Shown: positions 51,002 through 59,958 of the stretch, piece after piece
Numbering within the stretch: position 1 is the stretch's first letter
Layout: each line of letters begins with the position of its first letter
NCBI GenBank assembly: GCA_902574355.1
Contig: CACGNN010000003.1
Span: forward strand, 96,565 to 160,564
Source: an uncultured SAR86 cluster bacterium
GTDB lineage: Bacteria > Pseudomonadota > Gammaproteobacteria > Magnimaribacterales > Magnimaribacteraceae
Direction: 5' to 3'
DNA length: 64,000 nt
Position numbers and translations under genes: made by a program
The notes under the pieces: generated by a model
What the model was told of the DNA's origin: nothing
Databases searched by the model: none
What the model saw: the letters and a program-made list of their open reading frames with translations, nothing else

Positions 51002-52309
51002 ATGAAATTTTCATTTAAATCAAAGGTTGATATCAATCAAGACCTACAAATAGTAGTTCCGAATAAAGATATTCAGGAACAAATATTAATCAAACTAAAG
51101 GCAGCGCAAAAAGATTCTAAACTCAAAGGTTTTAGAAAAGGGAAAGCTCCCATGGATGTTGTTGAAAGTATATATGGTCCTGAAATAAGACAGGATGTGT
51201 TGTGGGATCTGGCTAGTAAAACTTTCTCTAAAATTGCACAGGAAAAAGACTTAAAGATTGTGAGCAGACCTAACTTGATACCAGAAAAAATAGAGGAGGG
51301 TAAAGATGCCAAATTCAAAGCTTCTTTTGAGGTTTACCCCGAGGTCTCTTTATCAAAAATGAGCAAAATATCTTATACGAATTACTCGTGTGAGATTTCT
51401 AATGATGATCTCGATAAGACCATAACAAATCTTCAGAAAAGGATGAGTCAGTGGGAAACCAGTACTAAAGCTTCTAAAGATGGTGATCAAGTCAAGATTA
51501 GTTTCGTTGGAAAAATTGATGGAGAAGAGTTTGAAGGTGGAACTGCAGAAGACTTTACGGTAGAGATAGGTTCAAAGTCTATGATAGAGGGCTTCGAGGA
51601 AGGCCTTATCGGACTCAGTGCAGGAGATAACAAAATACTTGAGCTAACTTTTCCTGATGATTATGGAAAATCTGATCTTGCATCAAAACCCGTGAATTTT
51701 GAAACACAAGTCAAAGAAGTTCTGAGTCCAAAACTTCCTGAACTAGATAAGGAGTTTTTTAAAAGTACTGGAATTGAGTCAGATAATATTGAGTCCTTCA
51801 AAAAAGAAGTTAAGGCCAAACTAGAGGAAGATTTAATAAACATCTTAAATGGCAAGATCAAACAAAGTCTTTTTGATGCGCTTTTAACAGCAAATGATTT
51901 TGAGGTCCCATCTGCAATGGTTAATTCAGAAGTTTCAAACATGAAACAAGATACCGCAAGAAGAATGGGCATGGATCCAAAGGATATGAATGAAGATTTA
52001 TTTCCCGATGAAACATTTACAGAAGAGGCCACTAAGAGAGTCAAGGTTGGAATATTGTTAAATAAAGTTATCGAAGAAAAAGAGCTCAAGCCTGATGCCG
52101 ATAAAGTTAAAGAAATAATAGAAGAGCGAGCAAAAAACTATAAAGATCCCCAACAAGTAATAAATTATTTTTATTCCGATGACGAGCAGCTTAGAAATAT
52201 TGAATCAATTTCCTTAGAAGAACAAGTTGTTGAAATCATTAAATCCGAGGCTAAATCTGTTGATGAAAATATATCCTATGAAGATTGCGTTTCAGGAACT
52301 TATGGTTGA
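51002..52309 (+). CDS. tig: Trigger factor (ribosome-associated chaperone)
   Basis: The 435-residue protein has the ribosome-docking signature GFRKGKAPMDVV near residue 43. A FKBP-like domain follows (about 160-245; VKISFVGKIDGEEFEGG and MIEGFEEGLIGLSAGD), then a helical C-terminal chaperone domain. It binds nascent chains at the ribosome exit tunnel. The start is 11 bases from tRNA-His, implying read-through from the tRNA promoter or a promoter inside the tRNA. It is first in the tig-clpP-clpX-lon series. Confidence 0.96.
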   Translation: MKFSFKSKVDINQDLQIVVPNKDIQEQILIKLKAAQKDSKLKGFRKGKAPMDVVESIYGPEIRQDVLWDLASKTFSKIAQEKDLKIVSRPNLIPEKIEEGKDAKFKASFEVYPEVSLSKMSKISYTNYSCEISNDDLDKTITNLQKRMSQWETSTKASKDGDQVKISFVGKIDGEEFEGGTAEDFTVEIGSKSMIEGFEEGLIGLSAGDNKILELTFPDDYGKSDLASKPVNFETQVKEVLSPKLPELDKEFFKSTGIESDNIESFKKEVKAKLEEDLINILNGKIKQSLFDALLTANDFEVPSAMVNSEVSNMKQDTARRMGMDPKDMNEDLFPDETFTEEATKRVKVGILLNKVIEEKELKPDADKVKEIIEERAKNYKDPQQVINYFYSDDEQLRNIESISLEEQVVEIIKSEAKSVDENISYEDCVSGTYG

Positions 52310-52332
52310 AAATAATTTTTATTGCCCCATCT
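52305..52332 (+). promoter_or_regulatory. Heat-shock (sigma-32) promoter candidate for clpP
   Basis: GTTGAAA (52305-52311) matches the -35 CTTGAAA at six of seven bases. CCCCATCT (52325-52332) fits the -10 CCCCATnT exactly. The spacing of 13 bases is within the known sigma-32 range. The -35 overlaps the tig stop codon and the clpP ATG is 20 bases downstream. Confidence 0.7.
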
Positions 52333-52352
52333 ATCAATAAAGGAAGTTATAT

Positions 52353-52973
52353 ATGAGTAAAGAAAACACAAATCTTGTAAATCAACTTGTACCTATGGTT
52401 GTTGAACAAACTCCGAGAGGAGAAAGGGCTTACGATATTTATTCAAGATTGCTTAAAGAGAGAGTGATATTTTTAACAGGCCCTGTAGAAGATTACGGAT
52501 CAAATTTGATAGTGGCTCAAATGCTATATTTAGAGGCAGAAAATCCTGATAAAGATATTCATTTGTATATTAATTCTCCAGGAGGATCGGTTACAGCAGG
52601 GCTTTCAATTTACGATACCATGCAGTTTATCAAACCTGATGTATCTACTCTCTGTATTGGCCAAGCTGCCAGTATGGGGGCTATCCTTTTATGTGGAGGT
52701 GCTAAAGGTAAAAGGCAGGCACTTCCAAACTCAAGAGTTATGATTCATCAAGTGTTAGGAGGATTTCAAGGTCAAGCAAGCGATATAGAGATTCATACTC
52801 AAGAGATACTATCTATCAAAAAGAAATTAAATGAAATTTTAGCAAACCATTCTGGTCAAAAGGTTGATAAGATAGCTAAGGATAGTGATAGGGATAATTT
52901 CATGTCTCCAGAGCAGGCCGTAAAGTATGGTTTAATAGATGATGTTGTTGACAGTCGCTCAGTCAATAAGTAA
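52353..52973 (+). CDS. clpP: ATP-dependent Clp protease proteolytic subunit
   Basis: The 206-residue serine protease has the catalytic Ser107 in GQAASMGA and His132 in MIHQVLGG; the aspartate lies in the [14 protein letters not shown] region. The N-terminal axial segment LVPMVVEQT and handle motif [11 protein letters not shown] are conserved. It forms the tetradecameric chamber used by ClpX, which is encoded 11 bases downstream. Length matches the family. Confidence 0.97.
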   Translation: MSKENTNLVNQLVPMVVEQTPRGERAYDIYSRLLKERVIFLTGPVEDYGSNLIVAQMLYLEAENPDKDIHLYINSPGGSVTAGLSIYDTMQFIKPDVSTLCIGQAASMGAILLCGGAKGKRQALPNSRVMIHQVLGGFQGQASDIEIHTQEILSIKKKLNEILANHSGQKVDKIAKDSDRDNFMSPEQAVKYGLIDDVVDSRSVNK

Positions 52974-52984
52974 GAGGAGTTTAT

Positions 52985-54262
52985 ATGTCTGACAAGGACA
53001 ATACAGAAAATAACGAAGACAAACTTTTATATTGCTCTTTTTGTGGCAAGAACCAAAATGAGGTAAGGAAACTGATTGCAGGTCCTTCTGTTTACATATG
53101 TAACGAATGCATTGATCTCTGTAACGATATAATCAAAGAAGAAATTTCAGAATCATCTGAAGTTGAAGAAGAAAATTTTCCTGTTCCTATAGAAATCAAA
53201 GCCACTTTAGATGAATACGTAATAGGGCAAGAAGAAGCTAAAAAGAATTTATCTGTTGCGGTGTACAACCACTACAAAAGATTAAAAGGTGGAAAGAAAT
53301 TAAATTCCTCCGACGAAGTCGAACTCACAAAAAGTAATATTTTGCTTCTGGGTCCCACAGGCTCTGGAAAAACTTTACTAGCTCAGACCCTTGCTAGGTT
53401 ACTCGATGTACCATTCACTATAGCTGACGCTACAACACTAACTGAAGCAGGATATGTAGGAGAAGATGTTGAAAATATAATACAAAAGCTTCTTCAAAAA
53501 TGTGATTACGATATTGAAAAGGCTCAATTGGGGATAGTCTACATTGATGAAATCGACAAGATAGCTAGAAAGTCAGACAACCCTTCCATCACAAGAGATG
53601 TTTCTGGTGAAGGAGTGCAGCAAGCTCTTCTTAAGCTAATTGAAGGAACCGTAGCGTCTGTTCCTCCCCAAGGTGGAAGAAAACATCCTCAACAAGAATT
53701 CTTGCAAGTGGATACTTCCAATATACTGTTTATCTGCGGAGGTGCTTTCTCTGGTCTAGAGTCTGTAATACAACAAAGATGTGAAGAAACTGGTATTGGT
53801 TTTGGTGCAAATGTAACTTCCATTAAGTTAGAAAATGAAACAGATAAGCTGATAGGACAAGTACGTCCTGAGGATCTAATCAAGTTCGGCTTAATTCCAG
53901 AATTTGTAGGTAGACTGCCTGTAATTACTACTTTAGAGCAGCTTGATGAGGAAGCCTTGGTTACAATACTTACTGAACCAAAAAATAGTCTTACCAAGCA
54001 ATTCTCAAAACTGTTTGAGATGGAGAATGTAGAGTTAGACATTAGGGAAGATGCACTTCTTGAAATTGCTAAAAAAGCAATTGAGAGAAAAACTGGAGCA
54101 AGAGGTTTGAGGTCAATTCTTGAAAGTATTTTGATGGAAACTATGTATAAAGTTCCATCTGAAGAATCTCTCAACAAGGTAGTTCTGGATAGCTCTGTTG
54201 TAAAGGGTGAGACTGAGCCTTTGATGGTTTATGAAAAGACTTCAAAAACTAAAACTGGCTAA
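52985..54262 (+). CDS. clpX: ATP-dependent Clp protease ATP-binding subunit ClpX
   Basis: The 425-residue AAA+ unfoldase has an N-terminal zinc domain (CSFCGK...CNECIDLC), Walker [13 protein letters not shown] near residue 123, Walker [10 protein letters not shown], the pore loop AGYVGEDVE, the IGFGANV loop that docks on ClpP, and a sensor-2 ARGLRS. It recognises tagged substrates and feeds them to ClpP. A GAGGAG Shine-Dalgarno precedes the ATG. Confidence 0.97.
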   Translation: MSDKDNTENNEDKLLYCSFCGKNQNEVRKLIAGPSVYICNECIDLCNDIIKEEISESSEVEEENFPVPIEIKATLDEYVIGQEEAKKNLSVAVYNHYKRLKGGKKLNSSDEVELTKSNILLLGPTGSGKTLLAQTLARLLDVPFTIADATTLTEAGYVGEDVENIIQKLLQKCDYDIEKAQLGIVYIDEIDKIARKSDNPSITRDVSGEGVQQALLKLIEGTVASVPPQGGRKHPQQEFLQVDTSNILFICGGAFSGLESVIQQRCEETGIGFGANVTSIKLENETDKLIGQVRPEDLIKFGLIPEFVGRLPVITTLEQLDEEALVTILTEPKNSLTKQFSKLFEMENVELDIREDALLEIAKKAIERKTGARGLRSILESILMETMYKVPSEESLNKVVLDSSVVKGETEPLMVYEKTSKTKTG

Positions 54263-54264
54263 CT

Positions 54265-54291
54265 CTTGTTTTTTTTAGTTAAACCCCAATA
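54265..54291 (+). promoter_or_regulatory. Heat-shock (sigma-32) promoter candidate for lon
   Basis: CTTGTT (54265-54270) matches four of six bases of CTTGAA, including the key CTTG. CCCCAATA (54284-54291) resembles CCCCATnT. Spacing is 13 bases, the same as at clpP. It begins 2 bases after the clpX stop and lies 23 bases before the lon ATG. Confidence 0.55.
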
Positions 54292-54314
54292 TTAGACATA
54301 TAACAAAAACTATT

Positions 54315-56702
54315 ATGTCTAAAAAAAATATACCCCTACTACCTCTTAGAGATGTAGTTATATTCCCATCAGTTGTAACACCTCTTTTTGTTGGAAGAGA
54401 AAAGTCAATTACTGCTTTGCAGTCCGCAATGGCTGGTGATAAACAAATAATGCTTGTAGCACAAAAAAGTGCTCAACAAGATGACCCTAAATTAGGGGAT
54501 CTTTATCCTATTGGAACTCTCTCCACCATTCTACAGCTTATAAAGTTGCCAGATGGTACTCTGAAAGTCTTAGTTGAAGGCAATCAAAGAGCATCGATAG
54601 AGTCACTAGAAGCCTCTGATGAGTATATGTCGGTGCAAGTTTCAACAATAGATGAAGAAAATGAGTCGAAAGAATTAGATCATCTTCTTCCTTCTCTTAA
54701 AAAACAATTTCAGGAATATGTAAAGCTTACTCGAAAAGCTACTCCTGAAGTCTTAAATACAGTCAATGCAATTGACTCTTTATCTAGACTTACAGACACA
54801 CTAGTAGGTCATCTCTCTATCGATATAAGCCAAAAACAAGAAATATTAGAGATGATTTCATTGACTGATAGAGCTAACCGTATTTTGGAGCATTTAGATT
54901 CTCAACTTGATCTTTCTAAAGTCGAAAAGAAAATACGAGGCAGAGTGAAAACTCAAATGGAAAAAAGCCAAAAAGAATATTATCTCAATGAACAGATGAA
55001 AGCTTTAAAAAAGGAACTTGGTGAGATAGACGAAGCAGAAGAAGCTGAAGAGCTTGAGACCAAGATCAATGAAGCTGGAATGACAAAAGAAGCACAAGAA
55101 AAAGCACTTACTGAACTTCAAAAATATAAGATGATGTCACCAATGTCCGCTGAAGCCTCAGTTGTAAGAGGATATATTGATTGGATGCTTAACATTCCTT
55201 GGAAAAAGAAAAGCAAAATTAGGTCAGACCTGAATGCTGCTAGTAATGTTTTAAATGAAGATCATTTTGGTCTAGAGGAAGTAAAAGAGAGAATATTAGA
55301 GTACCTAGCTGTTCAAAAAAGAGTGAAAAAGCTCAAAGGACCAGTTCTTTGTTTAGTAGGACCTCCGGGAGTGGGTAAAACATCTCTTGGTGAATCCATA
55401 GCAAGAGCCACCAATAGAAAGTTTGTAAGAATGTCATTGGGTGGTGTACGAGATGAAGCTGAAATAAGAGGACATAGAAGAACCTATATAGGCTCTATGC
55501 CTGGCAGGATTCTGCAAAAGTTATCTAAGACAGGAGTAAAGAACCCGCTTTTCCTCTTGGATGAAATAGACAAAATGGGCATGGATATGAGAGGAGATCC
55601 CGCTTCCGCTCTTTTAGAAGTTTTAGATCCAGAGCAGAATCACACCTTTAATGATCACTATCTTGAAGTTGATTACGATCTTTCAGACATCATGTTTGTT
55701 TGTACTGCTAATAGCATGAATATCCCTCAAGCCCTTCGCGATAGAATGGAAATTATAACTTTGCCAGGCTATACGGAGGATGAGAAAGTAAATATCGCTG
55801 ATAAGTATCTTATTAATAAACAAAAGAAAAATAATGGCTTAAGTGAAGATGAACTTTCTATTTCTAAAAACACAATAAAAGACCTCATTAGATATTTTAC
55901 AAGAGAGGCCGGTGTGCGCGCTTTAGAGAGAGAGATTGCAAAGATATGCAGAAAAGTTGTCAAAAAAAATGCAACAGTAAATAAGTCTAAAAAGATTTCT
56001 ATCAAACCAAGTAATTTAGAAGACTACTGTGGAGTAAGAAAATTTGATTTTGGTGAGGCTGAAGAAAATGATCGTATAGGACAAGTCACTGGTCTAGCAT
56101 GGACTCAAGTTGGAGGAGAACTATTAACGATAGAAGCCTCAAGCTTCATTGGAAAAGGCAAAATTATTAAAACAGGTTCTCTAGGTGACGTAATGCAAGA
56201 ATCTATCCAAGCGGCACTCTCAGTTGTCCGATCAAGATCAGAATCATTGGGCATAGATCCTAAATTCTATGAGGAGCAGGATATACATATCCACGTCCCA
56301 GAGGGGGCAACACCAAAAGATGGACCTAGCGCAGGTGCTGCAATGACAACCGCACTAACTTCTGTGCTTTCGAATATACCAGTTAGATCAGATGTTGCTA
56401 TGACTGGTGAGATAACTCTTAGAGGAGAAGTACTAAAAATTGGTGGTCTCAAAGAAAAATTATTAGCTGCAAGAAGAGGCGGGATAAAAGTAGTTTTGAT
56501 ACCCGAAGGGAACGTGAGAGACTTAAAAGAAGTTCCAGATAATATTAAAGCTGATTTAGATATTAAACCAGTTAGGTGGATTGACGAAGTCTTGGACATT
56601 GTTCTAACTAGACAACCCATTCCATGGGAAAAAGAAGAGGTAAGTGATAAGGTATCTTCAAAAAAATCTAGAGCAAAGAAAAGCTCAGTTAAAGCTCATT
56701 AA
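54315..56702 (+). CDS. lon: ATP-dependent protease Lon
   Basis: The 795-residue protein has the N-terminal substrate domain beginning PLLPLRDVVIFPS, a coiled region (YYLNEQMKALKKELGE), AAA+ Walker A GPPGVGKTSLGE near residue 355, and FLLDEIDKM. The protease domain has the catalytic serine in PKDGPSAGAAM and lysine in GLKEKLLAARRGG. It degrades misfolded and regulatory proteins in the cytoplasm. Position between clpX and hupB is the standard gammaproteobacterial order. Confidence 0.97.
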   Translation: MSKKNIPLLPLRDVVIFPSVVTPLFVGREKSITALQSAMAGDKQIMLVAQKSAQQDDPKLGDLYPIGTLSTILQLIKLPDGTLKVLVEGNQRASIESLEASDEYMSVQVSTIDEENESKELDHLLPSLKKQFQEYVKLTRKATPEVLNTVNAIDSLSRLTDTLVGHLSIDISQKQEILEMISLTDRANRILEHLDSQLDLSKVEKKIRGRVKTQMEKSQKEYYLNEQMKALKKELGEIDEAEEAEELETKINEAGMTKEAQEKALTELQKYKMMSPMSAEASVVRGYIDWMLNIPWKKKSKIRSDLNAASNVLNEDHFGLEEVKERILEYLAVQKRVKKLKGPVLCLVGPPGVGKTSLGESIARATNRKFVRMSLGGVRDEAEIRGHRRTYIGSMPGRILQKLSKTGVKNPLFLLDEIDKMGMDMRGDPASALLEVLDPEQNHTFNDHYLEVDYDLSDIMFVCTANSMNIPQALRDRMEIITLPGYTEDEKVNIADKYLINKQKKNNGLSEDELSISKNTIKDLIRYFTREAGVRALEREIAKICRKVVKKNATVNKSKKISIKPSNLEDYCGVRKFDFGEAEENDRIGQVTGLAWTQVGGELLTIEASSFIGKGKIIKTGSLGDVMQESIQAALSVVRSRSESLGIDPKFYEEQDIHIHVPEGATPKDGPSAGAAMTTALTSVLSNIPVRSDVAMTGEITLRGEVLKIGGLKEKLLAARRGGIKVVLIPEGNVRDLKEVPDNIKADLDIKPVRWIDEVLDIVLTRQPIPWEKEEVSDKVSSKKSRAKKSSVKAH

Positions 56703-56719
56703 TTAAATTAAATTCAAGC

Positions 56720-56748
56720 TTGACAAGGCTTTAGCCTAAGGTTTTAAT
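56720..56748 (+). promoter_or_regulatory. Sigma-70 promoter of hupB
   Basis: A perfect -35 TTGACA (56720-56725) is followed after 17 bases by TTTAAT (56743-56748), five of six bases of the -10 consensus. The hupB start is 58 bases downstream of the -10 box. Confidence 0.8.
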
Positions 56749-56756
56749 CATATCGA

Positions 56757-56780
56757 CCAGCTTGCAAAATGATAAGCTGG
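56757..56780 (+). repeat. Inverted repeat in the hupB leader
   Basis: CCAGCTT (56757-56763) and AAGCTGG (56774-56780) form a 7-base stem with a 10-base loop right at the predicted transcription start region. It could be a 5' mRNA hairpin that protects the message or a binding site; no protein is assigned. Confidence 0.5.
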
Positions 56781-56805
56781 CTTAACAAGACTCTAGGAGA
56801 TTAAT

Positions 56806-57075
56806 GTGAATAAAGCCCAATTAACAGACGCTGTAGCAGCGGCAACTGACACTTCGAAAGCTGAAGCCGGAAGAGCGGTAGAAGCAACTTTAAATGCAAT
56901 AGCAGGTAGCCTATCTGGTGGAGATAGTGTTTCGCTTGTAGGTTTCGGAACTTTCAATGTAAGACATAGAGCTGCAAGAACTGGAAGAAATCCTCAAACT
57001 GGTGCGACCATCCAAATAGGAGCATCAAAATCAGTAGGATTTAAAGCAGGAAAAGCACTTAAAGAAAGTCTTTAG
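56806..57075 (+). CDS. hupB: DNA-binding protein HU
   Basis: The 89-residue HU-family protein starts at GTG 56806 with AGGAG about 8 bases upstream. The beta-arm motif GFGTFNVRHRAARTGRNPQTG, with the conserved proline at its tip (core RAARTGRNPQTG), is intact, and FKAGKALKESL closes the fold. It bends and compacts DNA as a dimer. It has its own strong promoter and its own terminator, so it is expressed as a single-gene unit within the lon-ppiD block. Confidence 0.96.
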   Translation: MNKAQLTDAVAAATDTSKAEAGRAVEATLNAIAGSLSGGDSVSLVGFGTFNVRHRAARTGRNPQTGATIQIGASKSVGFKAGKALKESL

Positions 57076-57094
57076 ACCCAATTAGTTTACTAAG

Positions 57095-57120
57095 AGCGCG
57101 CCATTAGGCGCGCTTTTTTT
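57095..57120 (+). terminator. Intrinsic terminator after hupB
   Basis: An 8-base GC-rich stem (AGCGCGCC with GGCGCGCT) closes an ATTA loop and is followed by a T tract, 19 bases after the hupB stop. The ppiD ATG is only 12 bases beyond, so ppiD transcription depends on read-through or a promoter not seen. Confidence 0.92.
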
Positions 57121-57131
57121 AATTACAAACC

Positions 57132-59000
57132 ATGTCAGGAATACAAACCATTAGAGAAGGATTAACTGGAAATGTGACTAGAGTTATTGTTGTTGCAATA
57201 ATTATTACTTTCATTGGTTCCGTTGGTTGGGCTGGTTTCTTCTCGCAAGGTAACCTAAACGTGGTTGCCACTGTAGGATCTAAAGAAATTACAAATGCAG
57301 ATCTGAACTTTGAAGTTAGTACTCAACAATTTGCTTTAAGCCAAAGGTTTCCTGATCAAGAGATTGATGACGAAACTCTGTTTACATTGTCAAAGAATAA
57401 TTTGATCAATAAATTTTCGGTATTAGATTTTTTAGATTCTAAAAAAATGATACTTACAGATGAATTTATTTATACGCAATTAGCTGAAGAAGAACAATTT
57501 CAGGAGAACGGTAGATTCAATAAAGCTAGATTTGAATCTTTCGCTAGAAGTAATGGATTTATACCATCCGACTATTTAAAAAGAGTTAGAGAAGACTTCT
57601 TTATGAGTATTTGGCGCCAATCCATAATCAATTCTAGTTTCATAACTGATTTAGATGTTTCAGAATCCATGGCTCTAGCTGATCAAGAAAGAGACATAAC
57701 TTTTATTAAACTCACTGCAGAAAGATTCAAGAATTCTGTAAGCTATCAAGAAGAAGATCTACAAAATTACTACATAGAAAATAAATCTGCCTATATGAGT
57801 CCTGATAGGGCAAAAGTTTCTTATATCTCTTTGAATTCAGAGGAGCTTCAAAGCACTGTTAAAATCTCTGAAGAAGATATTAGACTTGAATATGAAGATT
57901 ATATGAGAGATTTTGATTCTAGTGAAAGAAAGTCTGTATCACACATTATGCTTAATATTACAGATACAAGAGATTCTTCTGCTGCTTCAGCAGAATTAAT
58001 ATCAATAAAAGATAGACTTAATCAAGGCGAAGCCTTTGAAGATTTAGTTGTTGAAGTGTCTGAAGATGGTGGTACAAAAGATATTGATGGTAGTCTTGGG
58101 ATTACTGATGGCACATTACTACCCCCTGAATTTGAACAAGCTTTATTATCTATGGAAGAGGGTGAAGTTTTTGGACCCATAGAGCTTTTATCTAGTGTTC
58201 ATTTGATAAGACTGGATGAAGTAATTAAGCCCGAACCTAAAACTTTGGAAGATTTGTCTCCAAAATTTCGAGAAGATTTATTAACTAATAAATCAGAAGA
58301 GATTTATGTTAATCTTCTTCAAGAACTGTCAGATTTAGCATTTAGTTCTGACTCGATTAATGATATTGCTGAAACTCTTGATCAAGATTTAATAGAGACT
58401 GATTACCTTTCCAGATCCGAGTTACCAGAAATTTTATCTTCTAATTCTATATCTGACTTTATATTTGAAGACTTTAGTGAAGGTAACTTCCCAGAATTAA
58501 TAGAAACTTCTCAGTTAAGTGCTGTTCTTATTCAAATTTCAGATTACGTTGAGCAGGCTCAACTTGAATATCCCGATGTGAGATCTCAAATTGAAGATAC
58601 TTTCGTCCTTAAAGAATCATTAAAAGCTTCAGAGGCCTTTGTTCTTAAATCGATTGAAGATTTAAGAGGCGACAAAACGTTCGAAATATTATCTAGCGAA
58701 AACAATGTAAAAGTCGAAACTTACAAAGGCTTAAAAAGGGATAGTTCATTGCTTCCAGCTAGAGCGGTAAACGAGATATTCTCTTTACCTAGGTCGCAAG
58801 CTGGAGATGTATTTGGTTCAGCAGTATCTCAGAACGGTGATAGCATAATCTTTAGATTGGATGCCGTAAATGAGAGTAACGAAGAACTTACAGAAGAGAA
58901 TATCGCGGGTATTAAGAATTTTCTGAATCAACAAAAAACTATATCCGAGCTAAGCGAATTACAAGCAATTATAAAGCAAGGCCTTTCAATAAGCGGCTAG
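57132..59000 (+). CDS. ppiD: Periplasmic folding chaperone PpiD
   Basis: The 622-residue protein has a short cytoplasmic N-terminus and one membrane anchor (VIVVAIIITFIGSVGWAGFF, about 20-39). A SurA-like N-domain (about 40-190) and one parvulin domain follow (about 262-358; SHIMLNI and the FGPIELLSSVHLIRLDE end), then a second, divergent helical region. It acts at the SecYEG exit on newly exported proteins. Position after hupB is conserved in gammaproteobacteria. Its stop is one base from the stop of the convergent fabI gene. Confidence 0.94.
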   Translation: MSGIQTIREGLTGNVTRVIVVAIIITFIGSVGWAGFFSQGNLNVVATVGSKEITNADLNFEVSTQQFALSQRFPDQEIDDETLFTLSKNNLINKFSVLDFLDSKKMILTDEFIYTQLAEEEQFQENGRFNKARFESFARSNGFIPSDYLKRVREDFFMSIWRQSIINSSFITDLDVSESMALADQERDITFIKLTAERFKNSVSYQEEDLQNYYIENKSAYMSPDRAKVSYISLNSEELQSTVKISEEDIRLEYEDYMRDFDSSERKSVSHIMLNITDTRDSSAASAELISIKDRLNQGEAFEDLVVEVSEDGGTKDIDGSLGITDGTLLPPEFEQALLSMEEGEVFGPIELLSSVHLIRLDEVIKPEPKTLEDLSPKFREDLLTNKSEEIYVNLLQELSDLAFSSDSINDIAETLDQDLIETDYLSRSELPEILSSNSISDFIFEDFSEGNFPELIETSQLSAVLIQISDYVEQAQLEYPDVRSQIEDTFVLKESLKASEAFVLKSIEDLRGDKTFEILSSENNVKVETYKGLKRDSSLLPARAVNEIFSLPRSQAGDVFGSAVSQNGDSIIFRLDAVNESNEELTEENIAGIKNFLNQQKTISELSELQAIIKQGLSISG

Positions 59001-59001
59001 T

Positions 59002-59799
59002 TTAAGTCTCAGTTTCTTGAATTGAGCCCATAGCGGTTATGTTGAAACCACCATCTACATATAGTACTTCTCCGCTTATTCCGCTTGCCATATCAGATGT
59101 TAAGAATGTTGCAGCATCTCCAACTTCTTTAGTAGTTACATTTCTGCCTATGGGAGACCTAGTGGCATTATAACTAAGCATTTTCCTAAAGTTTTTTACA
59201 CCAGAAGCAGCAAGAGTTTTAATCGGCCCAGCAGATATTGCATTGACTCTGTGACCTTCTGTGCCCATCGAAACAGCTAAATATCTTACACTTGCTTCCA
59301 AACTAGCTTTTGCCAACCCCATCACGTTATAGTTTGGGAGAGTCATTTGAGAGCCTAGATATGATAAAGTCAGTAATGATCCATTCCTTCCTTTCATCAT
59401 ATTCTTTGCTTCTTTGGCAAGAGCGATGAAGCTGTAACTACTTATATCATGCGCTATCTGGAAACCCTCTCTGCTGGTTACATCGACGAAGTCTCCATCT
59501 AATTCCTCTCTAGGAGCAAAACCTACTGCATGAATTACCGCATCTAAACCTTTCCATTGTGATGACAGAATTTCAAATGTCTCTTTAATTTCAATATCAG
59601 ATGAAACATCGCAAGGGATAAATGTCTCTACACCTATTTCCTTTCCTAGCTTCTCAACATTTCCTTTTAAGCGCTCATTTTGATAAGTCAAAGCTATATT
59701 TGCACCATTTTCGAACATTGATTCTGCAATGCCTGCAGCTATGGAGTGTTTATTTGCAACACCTACTATCAACACATTTTTATCATTTAGAATTTTCAT
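59002..59799 (-). CDS. fabI: Enoyl-[acyl-carrier-protein] reductase (NADH) FabI
   Basis: The 265-residue divergent SDR has the FabI cofactor motif [16 protein letters not shown] and the catalytic Y-x6-K in [14 protein letters not shown], with the preceding tyrosine in [23 protein letters not shown] is the substrate-loop region. It reduces trans-2-enoyl-ACP in fatty-acid elongation. In Pseudomonas aeruginosa fabI (PA1806) also follows ppiD, so this extends the shared order. Confidence 0.96.
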   Translation of the reverse strand: MKILNDKNVLIVGVANKHSIAAGIAESMFENGANIALTYQNERLKGNVEKLGKEIGVETFIPCDVSSDIEIKETFEILSSQWKGLDAVIHAVGFAPREELDGDFVDVTSREGFQIAHDISSYSFIALAKEAKNMMKGRNGSLLTLSYLGSQMTLPNYNVMGLAKASLEASVRYLAVSMGTEGHRVNAISAGPIKTLAASGVKNFRKMLSYNATRSPIGRNVTTKEVGDAATFLTSDMASGISGEVLYVDGGFNITAMGSIQETET

Positions 59800-59913
59800 C
59801 TCTATATTTTAGTCTTTTTGCACTAAATCTATAGATATATTTCAAATTTAATAAGTCACAATAAAGTCTTTAAAATGTTGCTAAATCCTATTTTTTCTAT
59901 TAAGGTTTCTCCA

Positions 59914-59939
59914 GAGGGGTAGTGAATCCCTCGTTTTTT
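59914..59939 (+). terminator. Terminator-like hairpin in the leader of TonB receptor 3
   Basis: GAGGG (59914-59918) pairs with CCCTC (59928-59932) across a 9-base loop, followed by G and six T. It lies 20 bases before the receptor ATG. No plus-strand gene ends nearby, since ppiD stops at 59000 and fabI is on the other strand. It is therefore either an attenuator of the receptor or a chance hairpin. No clear promoter could be placed in 59800-59913. Confidence 0.45.
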
Positions 59940-59958
59940 AGATATAAGGGGTATATAT

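Noticed and set aside
51661-52089. 142-codon minus-strand frame inside tig
   Set aside because: Antisense shadow of the trigger factor C-terminal domain; no motif.
53689-54177. 162-codon minus-strand frame inside clpX
   Set aside because: It is the complement of conserved clpX sequence, serine/leucine-rich low-complexity, with no family features.
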